A stretch of DNA of 64,000 bases from NCBI GenBank assembly GCA_036273515.1, contig DASUHM010000082.1, positions 1 through 64,000 of the forward strand. Direction: 5' to 3'. The stretch is from Gaiellales bacterium (GTDB lineage Bacteria > Actinomycetota > Thermoleophilia > Gaiellales > JAICJC01). Both the position numbers and the translations under genes were made by a program. How positions within the stretch are numbered: position 1 is the stretch's first letter; each line of letters opens with the position of its first letter. Positions 36,104-42,153 of the stretch are shown one piece after another. The notes below the pieces were generated by a model. That model was not told where the DNA came from, made no database searches, and saw only the letters and a program-made list of their open reading frames with translations.

Positions 36104-36207
36104 GTCCACAAGGACAGCCGGCTGGGACTCGGGAACCGCGCGGAGAGAAACCCGCCGGACACCGATACCGACGACTGCAAGGGAACTGGAGCGTTCGATC
36201 AAGATTT

Positions 36208-36227
36208 CGCCGGCGGCGACGCCGGCG
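36208..36227. terminator. Perfect 8-bp hairpin before tRNA-His
   Basis: CGCCGGCG-GCGA-CGCCGGCG (36208-36227), 7 nt before the tRNA. It could end the upstream RNA or set a processing boundary. Sequence 36128-36207 is otherwise unassigned. Confidence 0.5.
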
Positions 36228-36234
36228 CCAAAGT

Positions 36235-36306
36235 GTGGCCGTAGCTCAACAGGCAGAGCCCCCGGTTGTGGGCCGGGCGGTGCGGGTTCAAATCCCGCCG
36301 GTCACC
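36235..36306 (+). tRNA. tRNA-His (anticodon GTG)
   Basis: A complete 72-nt cloverleaf: acceptor GTGGCCG/CGGTCAC (one G.U), D stem GCTC/GAGC, anticodon stem CCCGG/CCGGG with loop TTGTGGG, variable loop of 4, T arm GCGGG-TTCAAAT-CCCGC and discriminator C73 as in His tRNAs. The base before G1 is T, so the G-1 normally encoded opposite C73 is missing. CCA is not encoded. It opens the Ro/Y-RNA array, 2 nt before element 1. Confidence 0.9.
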
Positions 36307-36308
36307 CT

Positions 36309-36408
36309 CCTCGCGGGCCGACGCGCGTCGGTTCTCGGTGGACAAGTGAGGTTCGAACCCTCAGCCGAGCCACGCTCGGCCGCCGACACGCACGCCACGA
36401 CCGCGAGG
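36309..36408 (+). ncRNA. Y-RNA-like element 1 with permuted tRNA-like core
   Basis: The terminal stem CCTCGCGG/CCGCGAGG (36309-36316, 36401-36408) is followed on the 5' side by GCCGACG, close to the Ro-binding Y RNA signature GNCGAANG as I recall it. Inside: stem GTCGG/CCGAC (36327-36331, 36383-36387), T arm TGAGG-TTCGAAC-CCTCA (36347-36363), then a perfect 7-bp acceptor-like stem GCCGAGC/GCTCGGC closed by CAC (36364-36380). The acceptor 3' strand comes before the 5' strand, so the tRNA-like part is permuted. No canonical D arm. It lies 0.7 kb upstream of the Ro gene, same strand. Confidence 0.7.
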
Positions 36409-36431
36409 CCCTCCTCGGAAAGGAGCCCCAG

Positions 36432-36742
36432 ATGCATCACATCAAAGACGAACTGCGCTTTTGAGCGCACCAGCAAACGGCGCCGTGGATTCCCCAGCGA
36501 GCAACACGTCAAGACCGGGAACCGCGTAGTCCACGGTGACAAGGAGCTTCTCGAGAAGCTGGGCGGAACTGACCTCTGCCCATGCGGCTCGGGACGGCGC
36601 TTTCAAGCGCTGCTGTCGCAACTCCGGGCGCTACGACGGGGCGGCAGGCAGGGACTACTTTCCGCGACCGACACTGAACGCCCAGACGCGTGCGCGGGCC
36701 GACGCCGACCGGTTACCTCACTCTCACCAGGCGGGAACATGA
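36432..36742 (+). pseudogene. SEC-C motif protein requiring two +1 frameshifts
   Basis: ATG 36432 has a strong ribosome-binding site (AAGGAG, 7-nt spacing). Three frames join into one 102-aa protein: [10 protein letters not shown], then [14 protein letters not shown] through [24 protein letters not shown], then [25 protein letters not shown]...CC is the SEC-C zinc motif. Shifts are needed at TTT-TGA (36459-36464) and TTT-CAA (36601-36606). In both, tRNA-Phe in TTT could slip +1 onto TTT or TTC, and both sites sit in near-identical 14-nt hairpins. Either programmed frameshifting or a decayed gene. The 3' end overlaps element 2. Confidence 0.6.
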
Positions 36743-36784
36743 GACCCCGCCGCCGGCCGACACCACATGACCGCGCACCTGGGC
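36680..36784 (+). ncRNA. Y-RNA-like element 2
   Basis: The terminal stem is GCCCAG/CTGGGC plus GTGCGCGG/CCGCGCAC (5' strands 36680-36685 and 36690-36697; 3' strand 36771-36784), interrupted by a 4-nt bulge ACGC. The 5' strand continues GCCGACG, and the 3' strand is preceded by CACCACATGA, both shared with the sister elements. No T arm is found inside (a GGCGG...CCGCC hairpin is there instead), so the tRNA-like part is lost or diverged. Confidence 0.6.
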
Positions 36785-36822
36785 CGTTGACAGTCACCCC
36801 ACCGTCGCCCATCGTGAGAAGG

Positions 36823-36979
36823 GTGATGATCGACGCGGGCCGAAGCGTTCTGGTTACCGCTCTGAACGGCCAGGTTGCGGGTTCGAATCCCGCCCGGTTC
36901 ATCCACCGGATGGCCCGGTAGCTCAACGGTAGAGCAGGACAACGCCAGTCCGCACCTCATGACCGCGTCGCATCATCAC
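36823..36979 (+). ncRNA. Y-RNA-like element 3 with circularly permuted tRNA core
   Basis: A 16-bp terminal stem, GTGATGATCGACGCGG (36823-36838) with 36963-36979, is broken only by one bulged C (36971). GCCGAAG (36839-36845) follows and matches GNCGAANG exactly. The core has all tRNA parts in permuted order: stem strand GTTCT (36847-36851), T arm GCGGG-TTCGAAT-CCCGC (36877-36893), acceptor 3' strand, ACC loop, acceptor 5' strand (36894-36918, one mismatch), TA, D arm GCTC-AACGGTA-GAGC (36921-36935), and AGGAC (36936-36940) pairing with GTTCT. An extra hairpin (36851-36873) sits in the variable region. Confidence 0.78.
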
Positions 36980-37065
36980 TGCGGGCCGACGCGAGGCTGT
37001 TCTCTGGACCGCACCAGCCGATCCCGGCACGCGGCAACGACGGCCACACACCACCCCGACCGCAG
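36979..37065 (+). ncRNA. Y-RNA-like element 4
   Basis: The stem CTGCGG/CCGCAG (36979-36984, 37060-37065), the GCGGGCCGACGCG signature and the 3' CACCCCGACCGC signature are conserved. It contains a GGCTG/CAGCC hairpin but no T arm. It directly abuts element 3, sharing one base, and ends 43 bp before the Ro gene. Confidence 0.55.
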
Positions 37066-37107
37066 CACCACACCATCCCACGCGAGCCTACGGAAGGAGG
37101 TTCACCC

Positions 37108-38772
37108 ATGTCCTATCTAACCAGGCTGATCACCACCCCGGCCCGCCAACGCGAGCGGCTGCAGGCCGACCAGATCCGAAACAGCGAAGGCGGCTACGTG
37201 TTCGAGGCGGACATGTGGACGCGGCTTCGCCGGTTCCTCATCCTCGGCTCGGAGGGCGGCAGCTTCTACGCGGGCGAGCGTGACCTCACCCGCGAGGCGA
37301 CCGAGGCGCTCGACGCGTGCATCGCCGCGGACGGCGAGCGCGTCGTCTCGGAGATCGTCGCGGTCAGCCGGGCCGGCCGGGCGCCGAAGAACGACCCGGC
37401 GATCTACGCCCTGGCTCGATGTGCCGCGGCGGCCGACCAGGCGACTCGCCGGGCCGCGCTCGACGTGCTGCCGCTGGTGTGCCGCACGGCGACGCACCTG
37501 TTCATGTTCGTCACGATCGTTCGAGCGTGGCGAGGATGGGGCCGCGCGCTTCGCCGCGCAGTCGGCAGCTGGTATGCGGCCCAGCCGGTCGAGCGGATCG
37601 CCTACCAGGCGGTCAAGTATCGCCAGCGCGACGGTGTCACCCACCGTGACGTGCTGCGGCTCGCCCACCCCGGGGCCGCGGTGTCGGCTGGGAACCCGAC
37701 GCTGGACGTGACCTCGGAGCAGGCTCACCTGTTCGAATGGATCGTCCGCGGCGGAACCACGCCGGGACTGCCGCGCATCGTCGAGGGGTTCACCCGCGTC
37801 CAGGCAGCGGCGTCTCCTGCCGAGGCGGCGGAGCTCGTCCGCGAGTTCGACCTGCCTCGCGAGGCGGTCAACCCTGAACACCTCACCAGTCCGCTGGTGT
37901 GGGAGGCGCTGCTCGAGCGGATGCCGCTGACGGCCATGATCCGAAACCTCGCCACCATGACCCGGGTCGGTCTGATCGGCCCGGGCTCGGACGCGGCGGC
38001 CGTAGTCGCCGAGCGGCTTGCAAGCGGCGAGCAGCTTACGAAGGCACGCGTCCATCCGATCGCGCTGCTGATCGCACAGCGCACCTACGCCTCCGGGCGT
38101 GGCCTTCGCGGCAGCGGCACCTGGACGCCGGTCACCCGCATCGTCGACGCGCTCGACGACGCGTTCTACCGCGCCTTCGGGAACGTCACCCCGGCCGGAC
38201 AGCGCCTCATGCTGGCGCTGGACGTGTCCGGGTCGATGGCCGGGAGCGTCATCGCCGGCGTGCCGGGCCTCTCCGCACGGGAGGCGTCGGCGGCGATGGC
38301 GCTCGTCACGCTCGCGTCCGAGCGCGACGCCGAGGTGGTCGGCTTCCACAGCGGCCGGGGCAGTTGGATCGCCCGCAAGCAGGGGCGGTTCCCGGGGCGG
38401 GCGGACGGCCTCGCGCCGCTCCCGCTCTCACCCCGCCAGCGGCTCGCGGATGCCGTCCGCAGCGTCAGCGACCTGCCGTTCGGCGGCACCGACTGCGCCC
38501 TGCCGATGCTGTACGCCACGACCAAGGGGCGCGCGATCGACACGTTCGTGATCTACACCGACAGCGAGACCTGGGCGGGAGATATCCACCCGGTCGAGGC
38601 GCTGCGCCGGTACCGCCGGGCGACCGGCATCCCGGCCCGCCTCATCGTCTGCGCAATGGTCGCGAACCGGTTCACCATCGCCGACCCGACCGACGCGGGC
38701 ATGCTCGACGTCGTCGGGTTCGACACCTCCACGCCCGAGGTGATCGGCGGGTTCGCCCGCGGCGACCTGTAA
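37108..38772 (+). CDS. rsr: Ro60-family RNA-binding protein Rsr (TROVE + vWA)
   Basis: A 554-aa Ro60 orthologue. Residues 1-360 form the HEAT-like TROVE ring (AIYALARCAAAADQATRRAALDVL and following helices). Residues 365-554 are a von Willebrand A domain with an intact MIDAS: Asp372 in DVSGSMAGS, Thr in GGTDC and Asp in YTDSETW. Ro binds Y RNAs on its outer face and misfolded RNA ends in its cavity, and tethers RNases. AAGGAGG (37094-37100) precedes ATG 37108. Y-RNA-like elements lie upstream and three tRNAs 41 nt downstream, all on the same strand. Confidence 0.95.
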   Translation: MSYLTRLITTPARQRERLQADQIRNSEGGYVFEADMWTRLRRFLILGSEGGSFYAGERDLTREATEALDACIAADGERVVSEIVAVSRAGRAPKNDPAIYALARCAAAADQATRRAALDVLPLVCRTATHLFMFVTIVRAWRGWGRALRRAVGSWYAAQPVERIAYQAVKYRQRDGVTHRDVLRLAHPGAAVSAGNPTLDVTSEQAHLFEWIVRGGTTPGLPRIVEGFTRVQAAASPAEAAELVREFDLPREAVNPEHLTSPLVWEALLERMPLTAMIRNLATMTRVGLIGPGSDAAAVVAERLASGEQLTKARVHPIALLIAQRTYASGRGLRGSGTWTPVTRIVDALDDAFYRAFGNVTPAGQRLMLALDVSGSMAGSVIAGVPGLSAREASAAMALVTLASERDAEVVGFHSGRGSWIARKQGRFPGRADGLAPLPLSPRQRLADAVRSVSDLPFGGTDCALPMLYATTKGRAIDTFVIYTDSETWAGDIHPVEALRRYRRATGIPARLIVCAMVANRFTIADPTDAGMLDVVGFDTSTPEVIGGFARGDL

Positions 38773-38812
38773 CGCCACGGGGCGCGGGGCTCACCCGCGC
38801 CCCACCCCACCA

Positions 38813-38885
38813 GCCGCCATCGTCTAACCGGCCAGGACGGCAGCCCCTCAAGCTGCAGATCGGGGTTCAACTCCCCGTGGCGGTA
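38813..38885 (+). tRNA. tRNA-Glu-like (CTC), with C33
   Basis: A 73-nt cloverleaf: acceptor GCCGCCA/TGGCGGT (first pair G.U), Glu-type D arm (GTCT/GGAC), anticodon stem GCAGC/GCTGC with loop CCCTCAA, T arm CGGGG-TTCAACT-CCCCG and discriminator A. The anticodon reads CTC, but position 33 is C instead of the nearly universal U. It is 40 nt after rsr, first of three tandem tRNAs. Confidence 0.82.
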
Positions 38886-38888
38886 CCT

Positions 38889-38961
38889 CGGGATGAGGTG
38901 TTCAACGGCTGCACTCCGGCTTTGGGAGCCGGCGGAGGAGGTTCGAGTCCTCCCATCCCGA
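38889..38961 (+). tRNA. tRNA-Pro (anticodon TGG)
   Basis: A 73-nt cloverleaf with C1-G72 as in proline tRNAs: acceptor CGGGATG/CATCCCG, D stem GTGT/GCAC, anticodon stem CCGGC/GCCGG with loop TTTGGGA, T arm GGAGG-TTCGAGT-CCTCC and discriminator A. Three nt separate it from the preceding tRNA, so the three must be cut from one transcript. Confidence 0.9.
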
Positions 38962-38965
38962 CCTT

Positions 38966-39039
38966 GCGGACGTAGAGGAGCTGGAGTCCTCGCCACCCCG
39001 TCACGGTGGAGACCGCCGGTTCGAGTCCGGCCGTCCGCG
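38966..39039 (+). tRNA. tRNA-Asp (GTC), with C33
   Basis: A 74-nt cloverleaf: acceptor GCGGACG/CGTCCGC, D stem GAGG/CCTC, anticodon stem CCACC/GGTGG with loop CCGTCAC, 5-nt variable loop, T arm GCCGG-TTCGAGT-CCGGC and discriminator G, the aspartate identity base. Position 33 is C, not U. It is the last RNA of the island. Confidence 0.88.
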
Positions 39040-39400
39040 TTGCGGCCGCGTTCATGCTGAGAGGTCGCCGCCCCGGCCGTCACCATGAGCGATCCGGCCG
39101 CTGCGACGCGATCAGGTTGGCTGCGAGCTGCAAGCCGCACAGTGGAAGGAACGAGATTCCTTCGAGGCGGCTCTGAACGACGTCCGCTAGGTGTGCTGCC
39201 GACTCGATCCGGATGAGTTCCGTTTGCTGATCGTTGACGGCACCGTGATGTTCCGGATCGTCGAGAGTCGCCAGAACACGGGGCTGACGTCGTCTGGGAG
39301 GGGAATGGGACGAAACGGGGCCACCAACCGCGCCAGAGCCGCCTCCCTGACGGCGACCAGTCACAAGCGACCCCGGTATCAGGCCGGTACGCCCTTGCGC
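39040..39400. other. Gap with no confident gene
   Basis: Marks the right edge of the RNA island. A weak minus-strand frame (39080-39250, VNDQQTELIRIESAAHLADVV) looks slightly protein-like but has no clear start or ribosome-binding site. No tRNA, T arm or strong terminator is seen. Confidence 0.4.
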
Positions 39401-40231
39401 TCAGCTGCTCGGCGTAGGGAGCACGAACTGGACGACGGGGTCGTCCGGAGGCCCGTACCAGGCGCGAATGCCCTCCGGGGTGACGGATGCTCCTGGGCTT
39501 GGTAGGCGGCGGCGCCAGGTCGTGTGTTCGTCGATGAACCGGCGGCGCGCCTCCATGTCGCGCGGGGGCGGCGCGAACGGCCTTTCCGGCCGAGGCTCAT
39601 GAAGCTCCGTCGTCGCCGGCCACGCCTTGGCCGTGTGCGCGGCGATCCGCTCTTGGACGAATGCGAGGATCTGGACGACGCTCCGGCGCTCGTCGTCGTT
39701 CAGCGAGCCCATGCCCGCCTTGCTCATCCCGAGGTGTCCATGCCTAACCTCGGCGAAGCACCCGTCCTCCGTGGGCGAGACCGTGACCTTGGTGCCGCGC
39801 GGTGCGATCCGCGTGAGCGTTCGCGAGAGGGCCGTGCACGCCGCCCTCGGGAACGGGGCGGCTGGGCGGTGACACCAGGGTGGCTCGAGGGTTGCGACCG
39901 CGGGGAGCTCTTGGACGACCGCGCCGCCGAAGTCGCCCACCTCGAGGGCATCGAGAAGGCCGTCATCCACGTACAGGCAGACCTTCCGCGGGGGCCATGC
40001 GTCGCACACCTGCGTCTCGACGGGAAGTTCACTGTGCACCGCCGCCCGCGGCTCGTCCGCTGCGCGGGCGAACTGCAGTCGCGTCAACCCTTCCCGTGCC
40101 GACAGCGCGACCACACGGAGATGGCCGAGCTGCGCGCGCAACTCCTCAACGCCGGGAAACGCCGGCTCGAGCAGGAATTCGACGACGCCACGCTCCTCCG
40201 CAGACAGCTCTCGCGGTGCGAAGGAGGTCAC
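39401..40231 (-). CDS. Hypothetical protein
   Basis: A 276-aa soluble protein with no recognised family. It shows codon use typical of the genome. Trp/Pro-containing blocks (VCDAWPPRKVCLYVDDG; ATLEPPWCHRP), a mixed beta core and a charged C-terminal tail (MEARRRFIDEHTTWRRRL) are visible. There is no signal or membrane segment. It lies 22 bp downstream of a lipoprotein gene on the same strand, probably one operon. The start codon is uncertain. Confidence 0.6.
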   Translation of the reverse strand: MTSFAPRELSAEERGVVEFLLEPAFPGVEELRAQLGHLRVVALSAREGLTRLQFARAADEPRAAVHSELPVETQVCDAWPPRKVCLYVDDGLLDALEVGDFGGAVVQELPAVATLEPPWCHRPAAPFPRAACTALSRTLTRIAPRGTKVTVSPTEDGCFAEVRHGHLGMSKAGMGSLNDDERRSVVQILAFVQERIAAHTAKAWPATTELHEPRPERPFAPPPRDMEARRRFIDEHTTWRRRLPSPGASVTPEGIRAWYGPPDDPVVQFVLPTPSS

Positions 40232-40253
40232 GGTGTCACCGTCTGCAACCTGC

Positions 40254-41495
40254 TCATACCGGCCGGAGCGCTTCCGCGGTTCGCAGCGCCGCGGCGCGCG
40301 ACATCGAGCCGGACGGGGCGATGACGATCTGGGCGCGGCTGGTCGCGACGATCACGAGCGGTTGGTTGGGCAGCGCCGTGGTACTCGTCACCGTTGTCCC
40401 ACCCACCGACCATTCACTGAAGCTGCTCGTCTCGGTCGCCGACAGATGCACCTTGGCGCCGGCGTGCGTCCTCGCGGTGAGGGGCGGCGGGAAGGGTTCG
40501 TAGTAGAAGTACGCCGGCGTCCCGTCGGCAAGGTGGATCCGCTGGCCATGGCGTCCGAGCGGGCCGTGGCCGCTGAGCAGGACGAAGTGGCCCGCGGCGT
40601 TTCGCGCTTGGGGCCTGGTCGTGATATGGAGGCCGACGAGCCAGCCGGCAGGGTGGCGGCCGTACGCGATGTCGTAGCTGTCTCCGCCGCCGGTGTGGCG
40701 CGCGACGGTCGACGTCGCGTTGCCGGCCGGTTGCCCGTTCCAGATCGGCCCGAGCCAGTAGCTGGGCGCAGGCGCGGACCGAGCGACGCCGGGGGCGAGG
40801 GTGCGGACAACCTCGTCGGCGCGGCTCGGGTCAATGGCGAACAGGTGCCGTCGCTGCGCGGCCGACGGCGTGATGGTGCCGAGGATCGTCAGCACGATGC
40901 GCGTCCGGCGAGCAGCGTTTCGGAACTTCTCAACGACGGACTCCGGGGCGCCGACGGCCCTGAGGAAGTCGAAGCTGCGATCGGGAAACCCGAATGTGAG
41001 CACCACGCGACCGTCGACGCGCGTGACGCGATAGGCCGGTGCCCCCGTCGCCGGATACCCGAGGTACGCCCGCAACACCGTCATTCCAATGGTGTCCGGC
41101 GGCGCGGTGTCGGTCCAGGGCGCCGGCGACCCATATGTCAGGATGGTCTGGTCGCCGGACGGGAAGCCCGACCCCGATGGGAACCGAGTCGTCTCTTCAT
41201 CGACTCCCGGACGGCCGACATCGCCCAGACGGATCGGCGCCGCGTGGCCATTCGTGACGCCGGTTTCTCTGCTGCGGATGTCGAACCGACGGCCCGCAGG
41301 ATCGAGCCACTCGACACCGCCCGCCGACGCCCCGAACATCCCCGCGGCCCCACCCCCCGATCGCACGGCTACGGAGACGTGGTACACCAATCGGGCCGAG
41401 GGCTCCCTCGACCGCGTCTGTCCCTGCCCGCAGCCGGCCGCCGCCAGCAGGAGGACTCCTGCGAAGGCGAACACCGCACTCGTCTTTGCGCCCAC
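40254..41495 (-). CDS. Predicted lipoprotein
   Basis: A 413-aa secreted protein. The N-terminal signal (TSAVFAFAGVLLLAAAGC) ends in a lipobox with Cys22, so it should be lipid-anchored. The mature part is beta-rich, with no known domain; a region around TRIVLTILGTITPSAAQRRHLFAIDPSRA resembles periplasmic ligand-binding folds only loosely. GTG 41495 starts directly before the signal. Function unknown. The 41496-41770 gap shows no gene. Confidence 0.7.
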   Translation of the reverse strand: MGAKTSAVFAFAGVLLLAAAGCGQGQTRSREPSARLVYHVSVAVRSGGGAAGMFGASAGGVEWLDPAGRRFDIRSRETGVTNGHAAPIRLGDVGRPGVDEETTRFPSGSGFPSGDQTILTYGSPAPWTDTAPPDTIGMTVLRAYLGYPATGAPAYRVTRVDGRVVLTFGFPDRSFDFLRAVGAPESVVEKFRNAARRTRIVLTILGTITPSAAQRRHLFAIDPSRADEVVRTLAPGVARSAPAPSYWLGPIWNGQPAGNATSTVARHTGGGDSYDIAYGRHPAGWLVGLHITTRPQARNAAGHFVLLSGHGPLGRHGQRIHLADGTPAYFYYEPFPPPLTARTHAGAKVHLSATETSSFSEWSVGGTTVTSTTALPNQPLVIVATSRAQIVIAPSGSMSRAAALRTAEALRPV

Positions 41496-41770
41496 ACTGT
41501 CATGTTCGCGCCGGAGCTGGTGATCGTCAACGAAAAGGCGACATCCTCACCGCACCGTGAACTCGACCTTCGCGTAACTGTCACTTCCCGCTGAGCGCCC
41601 CTTACCCCGCATCTGACCCCTACCCGCCGCTGGCCACCTCGCTGATCAGGATCGGAGCGAGGTCAGGCCCCAACCAGCCGGCATCAGCCTGTTGGATGGC
41701 GAGATGCGCCCTCAGAGGCCTCGATGATTGATCGCCGCGACCACGACCATGAGCGGCCAGGCGACCCTGG

Positions 41771-42063
41771 GTGAGGCTCATCGAGCGTGCCGGCTGGGCC
41801 AATTCGTGGACGTGGAGCACGGCCTGGATCGACGTGTCGATCGCCGGGCTGATCGTCGTGACGCTTCAGGGGCGACCCGCGCAGGACCGCGCTCGCGCCG
41901 CGCCGGCTCGCCGGCCGACCGGGTGCTCTGGCTCGTGCTCCTCACGAATCGGGGCGTCGTGCTCGCGATCGTGTGGTGCATGAGCGCGAAGCCGGGGATG
42001 CTCGCCGCGGTCGCCGCCGTCATCCTCGGCTACGCGGTAGGAGCAGTGCCGGCTTCGCGGTGA
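41771..42063 (+). pseudogene. Broken small membrane protein (DUF2269-like)
   Basis: MRLIERAGWANSWTWSTAWIDVSIAGLIVVTL in one frame continues as DRVLWLVLLTNRGVVLAIVWCMSAKPGMLAAVAAVILGY in another. Together they look like the helices of a small integral membrane protein. A shift near 41880-41910 and loss of the linker break it. It may be a remnant; DUF2269 is my best family guess, not certain. Confidence 0.4.
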
Positions 42064-42153
42064 CGAGATCGCCCGCGCCTCGTACGGACGAGGCCCGAGA
42101 CTCGTCGAGGTGGGCGGCCGCCGGAGGGGAGGCGGCCGCCCACCATGCCCGCA

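Noticed and set aside
36838-36901. Stand-alone tRNA-Gln (loop CTCTGAA)
   Set aside because: The loop and T arm match, but there is no D arm and the acceptor pairs poorly. The larger enclosing structure explains more bases, though a tRNA-Gln origin is possible.
36001-36921. 306-codon plus-strand frame through the RNA array
   Set aside because: It passes through tRNA-His and the stem structures; only the short SEC-C stretch is protein-like.
36912-36960. Ordinary tRNA starting GGCCCGGTAGCTC
   Set aside because: A good 5' half and D arm, but no anticodon arm with U33 and no T arm follow. It is better explained as the 5' half of the permuted core of element 3.
35716-37107. CRISPR array or prophage
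   Set aside because: No direct repeats with regular spacers, and no integrase, capsid or terminase genes.
39080-39364. 94-codon minus-strand ORF
   Set aside because: Only part looks protein-like; no start or ribosome-binding site is convincing.
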